Source of the DNA: Actinomortierella ambigua
Lineage: Eukaryota; Mortierellomycota; Mortierellomycetes; Mortierellales; Mortierellaceae
NCBI GenBank assembly: GCA_016098155.1
Contig: JAAAJB010000042.1
Location: 39,504 to 103,503, forward strand
Direction: 5' to 3'
DNA: 64,000 nt
Below, piece after piece: positions 22,128 to 35,047 of the stretch (the stretch's first letter is position 1; each line of letters starts with the position of its first letter). Position numbers and translations under genes: made by a program. The notes beneath the pieces were generated by a model. The model made no database searches. It saw only the letters and a list, made by a program, of their open reading frames with translations, and had not been told where the DNA came from.

Positions 22128-24326
22128 ATGGCAAGTGGAATGGAAGGTTGGCTAGCCGGAATGCAATAGCCATCTCGCCTCGGCTGTCGACTAAGCAATG
22201 TGGGCCTGGCCCTGAGATGTCGACTTTTTTTTTCGCGGATATCTGGTCTCACACAAGTTGTCTCTTTTTATGGTCTATTTCAGGGGCTGTTGACTGTCCT
22301 AGGGGTGTACATTGCATTCATCCTAGCACTCGTTTTTGTGCTACTTTTTGGCCCAAATCCTCGGTTCAGGTATGACAGTGCTAATGATCGGTATCGATGC
22401 GGGAGGGCTGCCAATTACATGGAGAGAGTCTAACGCGGGATTTTTTTCCTTCCAACTTTCCGCAGAGATGGCATCGTCGGTAAAGCACATGTTTTCATCA
22501 CGGACACACTCTGGATCTACTTGGGGTATGTTTGCATGGTCGTATTTTTGCAGTATCTAAGCGCTCTGAATAGAAGACATCAATCACATTCGTGACTCAC
22601 ACGCTACTTTTGCATGTTTCTTTTTCTACAACCATTGATAGAAAGGGGGTCACCAAGGTCTGTGGCAATCATGTGATGGGCCGATGTAATGGCTGCTGGT
22701 CATATCTTGCTGAGCAACGCAATCCGACGTTGCAGATTCTCTATCTTTTCTTCATCACCGGCAGCATTGGTATCTTTATGGGCCTTGGATACGATCTCCT
22801 TCCAGAAACAAGTCTTCCATCGTACCACCAACAGTAGGTCTCCGCTGTCTGTGAATTGAAGGAGAAGATTACCCTGATATGCTTAGCTATTGCAAAAAAC
22901 TCATCCACTTTGCGATCTGATAGAATTATCATTCCTGCCATGATAGCATTCACGTACGCAGCCTTCTTCCTTGCATCCGCCATTGGACCTGGACAGGTGG
23001 ACGAGTCGAATGTGGACCGTGCCTTGGAGATCTTTCCTTACGATCACCTCATCTTTGACCCAAAGATTTGTGGCACTTGCAAGATTCAAAAGTAAGGCAA
23101 TGAAGGAGGGCTAGCCAGAACTCGACATGATACCTTATTGTGTACAACAATTTAACGGAAGAAATTCCACAACGGCTTTTTTTTCTTCCTCCCCTAGACC
23201 AGCCCGCTCAAAGCACTGCTCAGTATGCAAGATGTGTGTTGCTCAATCGGACCATCACTGTACGTAGCTCTCCTGCGGACATTATTGTATTGATGCAATG
23301 TCTCTCCTGAGAATCCATCCCCAACTCCTTTTCACTGTTTACTATTCGTCATAGGCGGCTGGATTAACCAGTGCGTTGGCTACAACAACCACAAGTACTT
23401 TGTCCTCTTCCTGTACAGTGCAGTGCAGGTGTGCTGGTATGGCTCCTACTTGATGTACCATATCTTTACCTCTCGCATGTACAGCTCCGCTTTGTACAAG
23501 TTCCTGAAAACGACAAACAACTGGCATCAAATGGGAATCTTCGGCAACTACCAACTGTTCCTTGTAAGATTGAGTGGCAATTTTTCCATGAATGAAGCTA
23601 GTCTTTTATTCCATGGTATCTGTTTTTTTTATTGTTACTTACAATGCTCCTTTGTTTCTTTTATTTTTATTTTTATTTTTTACGTCCACCTCGTTATTCT
23701 AATAACAGTATCAGATGCAGGTGGACCGGTCGCTCGGTGCACTCGGAATCTTTGCCTCGTTAGCTGGTCTCGTGGTTTTTGTGTTCTTCATTTACAATCT
23801 GTACCTGATTGCGATCGGTATGACCACCAACGAGTCTTTCAAGTGGGAGGACATCCATGAGTACGTGTATCGGAACGAGTTGGTGGTAGTCATGGACCGT
23901 GCCCTGGCCAAGCAATACAAAGTGGAGCGGATCGAGGGCAAGAAGCCTAAGAACAAGGACGAGTGTCTAAACAACTCACTGTTGCGCTACGAGCTACGGG
24001 ATCGACGCCATCCTAGCCATCCACAATACATCGGGAAAAAGACTGCACCGCCCTCTCCTCAGGGTCAGCAGGGTGAGTCTTCGAGTACCGCGCCAGCTCC
24101 TATTCCATTAGAGAGCATGGGTCTCGTCGAGCACACTGTACAGTCGATGAAGGAAATCGATAACCTGTACCACGAAGGTGTTTGGACGAATTTTGTCAAG
24201 CTGGTATGCACAGAGGATCTCAACGCTCCTCGGTTCGATATGAATGAAGGTGGCAGGGGCAAGAAGGGCAAGCAGAGGAAGACACTCCAGGAGAAGGTGA
24301 CCGCCTCCAAGAAAAAGCAGAAGTAG
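22128..24326 (+). CDS. SWF1: DHHC palmitoyltransferase, SWF1/ZDHHC4-like, 8 exons with GC-AG first intron
   Basis: Enzymes of this family attach palmitate to cysteines next to membrane segments, classically of SNAREs at the ER. Exons 22284-22369, 22466-22525, 22642-22833, 22924-23091, 23198-23259, 23355-23563 and 23709-24326 join without break. The frame at 22284 has no upstream ATG before a stop at 22167. The simplest solution is a first coding exon consisting only of the ATG at 22128-22130, followed by a GCAAGT donor, giving 465 residues. The first membrane helix then starts at once ([21 protein letters not shown]). The Cys-rich domain reads [18 protein letters not shown] and [12 protein letters not shown]. 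The DHHC codon for Cys191 is split by an intron. Gly replaces the more usual Pro, Val or Ile after DHHC. Four membrane segments and a basic tail are visible. The first exon is inferred. Confidence 0.82.
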
Positions 24327-25332
24327 CAAATCAAAAGAAAAAATTGTCGGACTATTATTTTTTTTTTGGTGGCGCTGTGCCTATTGGGGGACTGATCTTC
24401 CTTTTTCTCAACAAGTGTGAGCTTTCAAACGCCGATATGGATAAAGTTTGGGCCATGCGGGTCCTTTCAACACGTTTTACCTAAGAAGCCAGATATGTTG
24501 AGTTGGGCGGGAGAGAGATGGAGGGTAGTTGCTTTGGACGATCGATGGCAAGGGTGGCAGCTGTTCTGTACCCTGAAGAATGATTAGGGGAAAAAGGCTT
24601 TTCTGGGGGACAAAGGGGGAGAAACAGTGTGAATAAAGGAGAGAGGGGGGTCATTGAAAGGAAAAGAAAAAAAAAAAAGGAAAAAGAAACCTCTGTGCCA
24701 GAAAAATTTGTTTGTTTTGCTCACCCACCCTGCCCAACCCCCACGACAGAGACAAAAACTTTTTTAAAGGGGAGGTGAGGCACAACCTTCCACCCCTTTC
24801 GTCAATTGATTACCCGTCTTTCTCACCGATCAGCCTGCTCCTGCTGCATCCGTAGAACGTCCTTCCTTTACTTCTCCAATGCCACCCTGCCTCACCACTG
24901 CACCCTGAATCGTCATTGCTCCCACCCCAACGAATGCAATCTAATTCAACTTTGAGTAAGGGCCCGTTCTCAATTCCCCGAGAAGGCTGCATTGAAGCAC
25001 CTTGCGTGCGTATTTATTTCAGTTGCTAAAGCACACGATACAGCGAGATATATCGTCACTAACATTCGTCTTTTGCTGTTTCCTCGTTGCCCCAATAGCT
25101 CGTACGCAGCCACGAGATCCCACCACCTCCACTCTCTCTTTCTCTTTCTCTTTCTCTCTACCCACTTTCGTGCTCGTCTTGCGCATTTGATATCGATGAG
25201 CATCCTTTCTCTTCCTCCCCCACATTCAGTTGGCCCCAGCACCCCGTTTTATCACCGCCCAACACACTGATCAATCACTTCCTCCACCGTTATTCCTTCA
25301 GCTGCCCTTCTTCTAAGAGAACAAACGGAGCC
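24327..25332. other. 1 kb intergenic region upstream of the PHD gene
   Basis: A purine-rich segment at 24640-24700 is followed by a pyrimidine-rich leader (24880-25330) with short TTTCTC repeats near 25135-25160. Such leaders precede several genes here. No coding exon is supported. Confidence 0.45.
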
Positions 25333-28300
25333 ATGCTTGGTTCCGATTCTGGCTCCTCGGATCTCTCGGAGGTCGACGCGTCGTCCTCTTCATCCGAGGA
25401 AGATATGACCCTTGATCACCGGATACCCAGCAAGAACCCCAACCCTCCCTATTCATTACAGGGCCGCAACAGCAACATCCCACCAAACCTCACCCCGCCC
25501 AAAAAGAGACTGCCGCAGTCTACAGCCATGTACCGAACCAACTTGGCGGCACCCTCTACCCCTTCCTCACTCTCATCATTTTCCCCAGGTACTACCTCTG
25601 GCAAGAAGGGCTTTTCCAAAAAACATGCCTTGCACCTTGGTGTGCCTACGTCCATATCGTTATCCTCGTCTGGATCAGACTCAGACTCTCTGAGTTCTGA
25701 TCTCTCAGATAGTGATGTCAATGGATCATTGGCCGCTGTTGGAAGTCAGAAGAGTCGCGGCAAGCGTCTGCCTGCCAAGAGCAACTCTACCGCTTCATCG
25801 TCGAAGCATGGCCCTGATCCCATCGCCCCAAAAGGTGCCCCCATATCGTTGACAGACTCCCAGCCCGTCTACTCCCAGGAAATCATGGACGGCTCACTCA
25901 TGCTACCACCTCACGCTCGATTCAACAAAAACACAGGCCAGTCAAAGCCGCACAGAAGTGACGCTACAACCCCAGCTTCTCGGGGTGCTGGCAAGAAGGG
26001 CGGACGAGTCGGTCGTGGCCTACTCGCTGGTGGCTCCAAAACAAAGGGTGGTGGTGCGTCCGAGGCGGTTGTCATTGATTTCGACGATGAGGACGACGAG
26101 CCGTATGTTTCACTCGGATCCAACAGTACTACGCCATTGCCACCAATTTTAGTCACTCCCAACCCCTCATCATTGACACCCAAGTCGGAGAAGAAGATAA
26201 AAGCCGCCGCTTCCAAGTCCAAAGAGAAGAAGACGAAAGCCAAAAAGGGCAAACAACCCTCCTCTAAGCAAGCAGATCAGGAAGTGTACTGCGTCTGCCG
26301 CGGTACCTATGATGGCTCTGAGTTTATGATTGCATGCGACCGTTGTGAAGGTGAGTAGATCAAAGGCGACCGTTATTGGTTGGATGCTTATCCTCGTCAT
26401 TTGTCCCTCCTTTTGTTTGTAACCGGCGGCTTCTGACCATCTCTCTCTCTCTCTCCCTCTCTCTACCCATACTCACTTTTCTTCTTCTCTCTGTTGCACT
26501 TCATCTTTGGGGTTGTCACACTAGAGTGGTTTCATGGACGATGCATTGGAGTCAAGCCTCAGGCTGCCAAAAAGACAACTCATTTTTATTGCCAGGACTG
26601 TCTCGCTACCATGAATCAACCTCGGCCTTCCACTCCTCCTGCAGTACATAAGGAGAAGTCCAAGAAACAAAAGTCAAAATCCAAGGACAAGGACAAGGAC
26701 AAAGAGAAGGATGGAGACAAGGAGAAGGACAGAGAGAAGGACAAAGGCAAAGAGAAGGACAAGAGCAAAAAGTCCAAGAAAAAGAAAAAGAAGTCCAGGG
26801 AGCACAAGGATTTGGATGGTGATCCATGGGCCTTCTCAAAGCACAAGTCCCTACCTGAGCCACCGAGGCAGCCATATGCCCCTGAGAGACCTGAGGAGGA
26901 GGAGGCTGTTGCCATCGAGAGCTCTGACGATGAGACGACACTCTCTACCGGTTATCGGGTAACCTCCCACGAGCAGCAGCAGTCAAGCCCCTTCCAGCAC
27001 TCTTACCATCACGACCCGCCTTCGTCGGAATGGCAGGCACAACCACAACAACATCCACAGCCAATATCACCGATGCAACCCCCAGCAGCAAAGGCGCCCA
27101 CGTTTGCTTCTCAGACAGGCTACGAGAATCCCTCTCAGGTTGGATCGTATACCGCGTCGTCAGGTACGGTTCATTGATCTGATGGTTTGAAAATGTCATA
27201 ACCAGGAAGATCTCGCGCAGTAAAACTAACTTTCTGTTTCGAAAAATTCCCGCTTGGTCTCCATAAGCTCCACGCGTTGTTCTGGCCCCAGCTTCGATGG
27301 ACGACGAAGATGAGGATGTTTGTCCAGTGTGTGAATTTGAGTGCACATGTGGACCGCCAGCCGCTGTGAATGTACCAAAACCAGTGCTAGCGGCACCGAG
27401 TCCAGCAATTGCAGCCAAAGCCCCTATGCCTTCGCCTCAATTGCACCCACCTTACCAACCAGAACAGGAGTCGGTCTCTGTTGGATTGTCATTCCAGGAG
27501 AGTCCTGCTGAAAGCTTCCAGTCAGCATTCAAGAGTCCCATGGTCACCCCGAGTGGCATCAGTCATCGTCGACCTTCCCTATCTCGTCAAGGTGGTAAAG
27601 GTGTAGGCAAGGCACCTGTTGTGTTGAGTGCTGTCAAGAACCGGGCGTACAAATCTAGCCAAGGCAAGACGCTTGAGAGCAACAAGGCGATGCAGTACTA
27701 TCGTCATTTGTTGTCGAGTTCGGGATCAGAGGATGATGCGTCTGATTTAGGCAGCGAAGACGAGATGGAGAGCAACACTGGGGCACATGTCGCGTATAAG
27801 AGGAGCCATGTTGTCCTACAGGATACCCACACAGATGACCATGACGTTCCAGAGCCTATGGAGGACGACGACGAGGAGGAGAGCGGAGATGAGGCCGACG
27901 ATGCTCTGTCGATTGGCTCCTCAAGTTCTCTGAGTGATCCCGAAGATGGAGTGAACGACTATGAGTCGGCTGGCGAAAGCCCATCCAAGCATAGATCATT
28001 TGCAGTCAACTCCACCAAAGGCTCTAAATGGATCGCGAAGGATGTGGACCAAGTCTTGTCCCCCACGCTAAAGCCCTCGACTGTGAATGCCACGTCACCG
28101 CCAATTCTGGTGTCCAAGCGTGGGTCGAGCCGCCCCAAGAAGCGTAAGGACTCTCTAGGATTGACACGTGAGGACGAGGACCACCTCTATATGCCGGCAG
28201 TTGCAAGTTCCTGGCAACGAGGTGCCAACATCCTAAGCAAGGCACATGGTCGTTCACCTTCCAAGAAGGCCCACAGGGCACGCCGGGAGTCGCTTGACGG

Positions 28301-31300
28301 CCTTCCTACCTCGACGCCTCCGCTTTCCAAAGAATATAACGAGGCAAGCGCACATTATGAAGGGAGCAAAAGCGAGAGCGAGGACGGGTTGCAATCAAGT
28401 GATGAGGGCGACGATGACGACGACATCTTTGGCGATGGTGAGCTGAGCGATGCCCCGAGTGATGATTACTTTGATGACGACTTGAGCGAGGATATTGAGG
28501 CCTTTGACGACTTTGACGGCGACGAGACCAACCAGCTGTTATATACCAGTGATGACCTGGAGAGCACCAGCAGTGGCCCCCACGAGTACCATTATTCGGA
28601 TCTCGAGGAAGAAGATGAAGAGTCTCTAGTAGATTCCGACTCGTCGCTCAACACTTCATCACAAAGCGATTCCGACAATGGCTCAGAGACGTCCACAGAC
28701 TCGGAGATTGAACCACCTCAGCCCGCAGGATCTCCAGATGAGGATATGGTGGCATACGACAGTGAGCTGGATGAGGACGAATTACTTCGTCTAGCTGAGG
28801 AGGAGCGCCGTATCGTGCAACGAGCCCATCTACTCCAAGAATACCTGAGCGAGGAGGAGGAAGCCGACCCGGATCGAAACCCGTTTGAAAGCTCGGAGGA
28901 GGAGGACTCCTCAACAGACGAGTACGAGTTTGATGCCGACGGCGAGGGCTACGAAGATGACTACTATGAGGATGAGGAGGACGACTACTTTGATCAAGGA
29001 CTGAACCAATTGAGCCTCGTTTACGATGAATACAAGGGTTCCAAGCTTGAGATGCAGGCGCTGATGATGATCCCGCCCGAGCAACAAGAGCAGTTGCTGC
29101 TGTTGCAACATTATGCCGAGCAACAACAACAAAAGCTTCAGCAGCAGCAGGAGCAAGAGCGGGGACAGAGTCATAGCTTGTCGGTGCCTGATGTCGCCCA
29201 TGCTTCATTGCCACCAATCGCAGGAGCTCAGGATGCGGCATTCTTCATGACTGTTCCCGACTTGGACGCCGTCTCTGAGCAACTTGCCCAAAGCCTCGCG
29301 ACAAGCATGGCCAGCAGTCTCGCAGGCTCCATGTCGGAAGCGTCACCACCTGAGGATACGAGTACCGCGACGACACCTCTTCCAAGCAGCGCTTCCCCCA
29401 CACCAACACTGAGCACACTCGGACAGACCACACTTTCCACAACTACAGCTCTTGGCGAGAGCGCGCCACTCTCGATCATCACCTCAGCTCTTCCTGCCCC
29501 CTCGCCTGGCGCCACCACACCCACATCTGTTACGTCCGCTTCAACCATTATGCCCACACCCGCAAACACCCCAACGCCACCAGCCGAGAGCGAGGCTCCA
29601 CCCAAGGAAGAGGAGGCTTTGTCAGAAGCCCTGACAATGACGGGAGAGGAGAACTCATCCAATGCACAATCAACCAGCCCAGTGTCCAGCCCGCAATATG
29701 AGACCATATCAGCCGACCTGGCTGCGACCACTCCTACCTCAACCCTTTCATCTCAAGAGTTTCTCGAATCGTTGGATGCAGCCACTGCACAGCTCTTGGT
29801 CAAGACGCTCGAACAGTCCAGCCAGGATCTTCATGTTGGTGGAAAGGCTGCTGATGAATCACCCCTAGATGTATCAGGATCTCTTCTGAGCACCTTCGGC
29901 CTTTACAAGCGTAAAGGCGAGCTTCTCGGTGGCAAAGATGTAAGTTTATTGTTTTTCTTATCCTCCCATGACACAACTTTGACCGAGATCTACATTCCTG
30001 GTGTTAACAGAGAAACGGATACCTCCTGAAAATAGATTGAAAATGGATCGAAACGTCGACGCACATCACTCTCAGCAACTGTTGTTGGCCCTGGTCTCCT
30101 GCAGGACATGACGGCTCTGATGGACATTGGGACTGGCTCTACCTCGGACCATGCTGGTCCCTCCAAGGCATCCACTCCAGGCGAGCCCCGCACTGCTCTC
30201 GCAAATCTGTTGACATCGACATCACCTGCGGAGCTGACCCCTGGACTCATCAGCTTGGTGAGCACGGCCAAACTGGACCCCGCTCATTTGCACGGACGCA
30301 GAGGCTCTATGAGATCGCTCAAGGGACGTCGTTCCTCCAAGTCTGAACCGCAGGATGGTACCACGGCGACCGTGGAGCTCATGCCGATGGATGATCTCTT
30401 GGACACCTCTGCTCTCTATGGAGAGCATACCGATGATGAAGAGCCAGCTGGCATCCCACAAACAATCAGCAAGGATCTCTCTCGATGGGAAAAGGTGCCG
30501 ATTGGAACGTTCCGACGGAGTCGACGACCTAGCTCGCCCTATATCGGCCTCCAAGGGGCGATCAAGTCGGGTCGACAGGATATTGAGTCTGCTTTGCTCT
30601 CAGCAGCCCATCCCAACCGCTCGGAGGCATCACTCCACCACGACTCTCGATCACACCCTGCTGCTACATCCTCGGGTGGGTCAACGCGGGATGTTCTACG
30701 CCGCATTCAGCGAGGTGGTGTGGGCATGCGTCGGTACCGATCGAACCCGGCCTCTCTTTCAGGACCAGACTTGCAAGCGATCATGCACCAGCAGCAACAG
30801 CAACAGCAGCCGCAGCAGGGCGTCCAAGCTTGCGAGAGCACCGGGAAGAGCCAACCACGACCAATCCACCATTTGCGCTCCGCTAGCCAGCTGCCTCTGA
30901 TAGCCACCGGAGGTAGTGGGTCCCCTCTGCTTCCAGAGACACTCATGGCGATGATGGGCAACACGCCTCCAAGCGTCCATGTGGGTATGCTAATGGATGA
31001 GCTTACCAGCCTGGGATCACCAAAAGACCTGTCGACCACTGCTGCACCTTTGCTGGGGGCTGGTAACAGCATTAGTGGCACGACAAAGCTCCCGTCATTA
31101 TCATCATCATTGTCATTGTTGCCTGCCAATCTCACCGCAGCAGGACATGCTCGATCGGCGCACATCGAAGATCTCTTTTCTCAGGACTCGAGGTATCATT
31201 CATTGTCCACTGGTGCATCATCGTCTAGGCGGCGGCGCATGACAAGATCTCTCAGCCAGCATGCCGTAGGAGGGTTCCGAACAGCATCTCAATCAGGTCC

Positions 31301-31883
31301 ACACTCTTTATCTTCTCGCCAACGGGGAGGGGGACAGCGGTCTTCCAAGGATGGCCTTGTTGCTGGATTGGGGATTGACGTTGTCGATGCCGACCGTAGG
31401 TCATCGACTGTGAACCACCATGAGCGGCGCCGTCGGGGATCGGAAGGGACAACGGTGGCGGTAGCAGCAACAGGAGAAGAACCGCTCAGATCCGAAGATG
31501 TCATGACAGATGTGTCGCAACTGCCCTCGTCAGCATGTCCAACTCCGCTCCACTCGCCTCTGTTCAGTGCCACGGATGCTGTCGTGTCCTCGAGCGTCGT
31601 TGAGGATGTGCCCAAAGATGCCGCTATTCCACCACTCAGCCTGGATCCAAGTGACTTTGCCAAGATATCATCCTTGTTGTCATCGGCGTCGTCGTCATCA
31701 TCATCCAGGATGGTCATTCCTTCATCCTCTTCAAGCACCGGTACTGTACAACTCAACCTGAGGCAGTCAGCTGAGGACGACGACGAAGAGATTGACATTG
31801 ATGATGACACGGATGTCGATGCTATTTGGCGCGCAACTTTTGGACATGCTGAGGAGTCCACCGATAAAGCCCGTCAGGTTTGA
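25333..31883 (+). CDS. very large PHD-finger protein, 4 exons
   Basis: Exons 25333-26350, 26525-27163, 27268-29939 and 30036-31883 give 2058 residues. A PHD finger at about 318-367 reads [29 protein letters not shown] ... FYCQDC, the Cys4-His-Cys3 pattern, and is split by intron 1 inside CDRCEE. It resembles the SPP1/CXXC1 type that reads histone H3K4 methylation (family knowledge; specificity inferred). A basic Lys/Asp/Glu linker of repeated KDKDKEK units follows, then a second Cys cluster CPVCEFECTC at 571-580. Residues about 700-1150 are dominated by acidic and Ser-rich tracts, with a short Gln-rich stretch at about 1160-1190. The C-terminal third is Ser/Thr/Pro-rich and ends with an acidic patch. 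No catalytic domain is seen. A role in chromatin binding is likely; the specific complex is unknown. Confidence 0.82.
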
Positions 31884-32632
31884 TGGGGCTGAGAAACTGT
31901 ATATTCTTTCAGCCGATCTCTCTCTCTTTTTTTCCCCCCTATCCTTTCCTTTCTTGTGTATGTTCCTTGAAAAGGCGGTGCTCGCACTGTTTATGTTTTC
32001 TTTTGTATGTATTGCTTTTTTTTTTATTTGAGTTCCGTCTGTAATGTCACTCTCACGTCGTTTAGCATATTCTTCATTCGTTGTACACTACCCATTCCCC
32101 TCACACCTAAATAAATCAAAATTCTACAAAGACAAGCAAAGAGGATCGATAATATGAAATCCATGTGGATACCTATATGTTGCCAGACCATTATACTCCC
32201 TCCATCCCATGCGATGGCGTGCAGCAGACCATGCTGTCCGTTCAGACGACGCCTAATTCTGAAACAAAATTCGCTTTCCTTCCCCATCGTATGATGCTCA
32301 ATTTCTTTGCACGACGTTTGTGACACCATGACTGGGCCAATGTTGATGCATGGTGGCCTTCCTGGATTGCTTGCAATATTTTTCTTTGGTCGTACAGCAG
32401 TTTTCGATCGTGTGGTGAGTATGTGTTATCTCTCCCACGTTGGGTTCCTCCGCCCACTCTCATAATTATTTTTTTCTCTCCGTCCATCCATTCCTCTCTT
32501 TTCACCCCGTCCTGTCTCTCCAACTTTTCCTCCTTCTCGCAACTTTCGAAAGCCTCATACAGGCCATAGTGTACCCTTTCCTTTCCTTTCCCTTTATCTT
32601 CCCTTCCCTTCAACTTCCCCTCCCTGTTCCAA
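31884..32632. other. 749-base intergenic region
   Basis: T-rich 3' flank of the PHD gene (31920-32040) is followed by a CT-rich leader (32465-32625) for the monooxygenase. No gene is supported. Confidence 0.45.
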
Positions 32633-34450
32633 ATGGATTTCCACCCACACCACCACCACCATCACCATCACCATGACCAACCGTTCCATATTCTGATAGC
32701 CGGTGCCGGTATCGGCGGCCTGCTCCTGGGTATCATGCTTGACCGAGCCGGGATATCATACCACATCCTGGAGAAGAACACGGAGGACAAGAACGTACTG
32801 GGAGCATGTATCATGCTCACACCCAAAGTGCTGAAACTGTTTGACCAGCTGGACCTATTGGAAGGGTTGGTCAGCATTTCGAAGGAATACAAAGAGTCGT
32901 TTGTGGTCGACGAAAGACTCGAGTCGCTAGGCAAACTTGACCTCAAGTTTGCGCATGACCGGTACCATTACCCGATCTTGGTCGTCGGACGCCCGGCCTT
33001 GATGGCTTTCTTGCTGTCGAAGATCCATCCGGACAAGGTGTCGTTTGCGAAGCGGATCCTTCGATTCGAATACTCGACGGATTCCAAACCGCATGCTGCT
33101 GCTTCTGCTGCTTCGGCGTCTGCCTCGCATGATTCTGAACCAGGTTTTGGAGGAGTTTCGGCAGCAGCAGCAGCAGCAATGACGTCTGAGAAGGGCACCT
33201 CTTCTTCGGCGCATGAGGAAAAAGAGGCAGACCAACGTGAGCGGGTGATGGTCCACTGTGCAGACCGATCGGTGTACACCGCCGACTTGTTGGTGGGAGC
33301 GGATGGTGCGTACAGTGCGGTGCGACAGAATCTGTATCGACGTATCCAGGAAGACAAGAAGGCGGTGGAACCCTTGCCCGAGTCGGACCTGGAACCGATG
33401 TTTTTTGACCGCCATGCATGCTTGGGAATCACAGAGCCCCTGAGCCTGGACAAGTACCCGCTCTTGAAGAGCCCGACGTGCGAGTTTCGGATCGTGGCTG
33501 GACAAGTGCATCCTTTTGTGGTAAATGTCATTATTCAACGCTATTATTTTCAGAGCCACTGAGAAAATTACATAGAACATGAACATTTTGACTTTGAGTC
33601 CTTATCTCTCTTGTTCCTCTCTTTCTCTCTCTCAAAAAAAAAAAAGCTTTGGACGATGCCCATGCCAGAGAACCGACTCGCGTGGACCATTGGTGGCAAG
33701 CTCCTCTCACCTCGGACGGTCGACCACGACGACGTCTCATTCTCCTGCAGCGAATACACACCCGAGGCGACGCGGGAATTACTCGACGATCCGACGATCC
33801 GCGAAATCCGCTCCCCTTTTGGTGGCACGGTGGGTGTGGACCTGATCGACCAGACCCAACCGGACCGTGTGTCGCGGATCTTGATCGAGGAGAAGCTGTT
33901 CAAGACCTGGTCCGATTACAGGCGGTGCGTGCTTATGGGCGATGCCGCTCACAAGCCGTCGCCGACGGGTGGGCATGGTGCGATGTCGGCGGCGGCGGAT
34001 GCGGTGGCGCTGTGCAATGGGTTGCATGCTTTGCTGGTGGCGAAGGGATCGTCGCGGCTGCCGACAAGGGAGGAACTGGGCACGATGTTGAGGGGCTACT
34101 ATGATGAGCGGTTTACGAGTGCTCGGAATGTGATGGTTGGGTCTAGTCAAGGCAACCAGTTGTTGAGCGACCAGGCAAGTGATCTTATCCCTCTTTGCCA
34201 GAATGTTGTCCTAGTAGTTTATTTTTTTATTTTGTCGGTCGCTTCAGATACTAACCTCGATGTCTGGCCAATACTGGTGTTCCAATAGGGTATCGTTGGG
34301 GATCTCAAGCGCAAGGTGCTACTGAACTATGTGCCGCAATGGCTGCATTACCGAGTAGCAGACAAGATGATGTATCCGCAGCCTGTGCTCGATTTTTTGC
34401 CTATCCCAGACCGCCAACTGCTGGGTGTAGTCAGCGAGAAGACGGTGTAG
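32633..34450 (+). CDS. FAD-dependent monooxygenase with natural N-terminal poly-His, 3 exons
   Basis: This belongs to the PHBH/salicylate-hydroxylase-like flavin monooxygenases, which use NAD(P)H and O2 to hydroxylate aromatic or polyketide-like substrates. Exons 32633-33520, 33647-34174 and 34289-34450 give 525 residues. The FAD dinucleotide motif GAGIGG is at 24-29, preceded by HILIA and followed by HILEKN. The second FAD motif is LLVGADGAYSAVRQNL, and the third is CVLMGDAAHKPSPTGGHGAMSAAADA. An Ala/Ser-rich, Glu-rich insert occupies about residues 155-205. The N-terminus is MDFHP followed by nine His, encoded by mixed CAC and CAT. The second intron begins GCAAGT. Read-through would replace the last 53 residues with a hydrophobic tail ending at 34288. 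The substrate is unknown; no biosynthetic cluster surrounds it. Confidence 0.85.
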
Positions 34451-35047
34451 ACAGTGTAGACAGTGTAGACATTATTTTTATGAACAAGTCCAAGCTCAAA
34501 CAATGCGGAGGAAGAAAAAAGGGGGAAAGGAAATTTGGGTTTGTGAGGGTGGGGAAGTAGAGGTACGGAACACACCAATCTCACGTGAAGTAGAGACGAG
34601 CATCTCTTTCTCTGGGCGGAGAGAGGGCAGCCGAGAGAGGGGAGAAACAAAGACAAAAGTCCTCCATGGACACGCGCGAAGGAGAGCAGAGAAATGAAGT
34701 AAAGAGAGCGCCTCTCCCTCCTCACACCTCTTTCTTTTTCTTCCTCTCACTATCTATCTCAGTTCCATCCCCATGCGCCAGCCAGCCAACAGACCAATTT
34801 GCTTGTGATGTGAAGTGATGCGAAAGAAGCAACACGCCAACAGCTGATAAAAATTACTTTCGCCCCCTGACTCCCGGACCTTCTTTTCGCTTCACTTGCT
34901 CGCACACCACGCCCATCGTAGTCTACACACGGTCCTCTCTCTCCTCCTCTCGCTCCCAGCAGGTTGGTTGGACAACGGAGATTGATTCCCTTTCCTCCCT
35001 TTTTTTCATTTCCATTCTTCCTTTTTCTACATTCTTGGCATTTTTGA
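34451..35047. other. 597-base intergenic region
   Basis: Just after the monooxygenase stop there is a three-fold AGACAGTGT-type direct repeat at about 34446-34472. The rest is purine-rich then pyrimidine-rich leader before the peroxin gene. No coding exon is seen. Confidence 0.45.

Noticed and set aside
30355..30900. 181-codon forward frame inside the PHD gene
   Set aside because: It overlaps exon 4 of the conserved-frame gene in another frame, has composition set by the Ser/Thr-rich coding strand and shows no family features.
32633..32680. Poly-His run read as vector or expression-tag contamination
   Set aside because: The run uses mixed CAC/CAT codons, is preceded by native leader sequence and continues directly into the genomic FAD fold. 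No vector sequence is seen.
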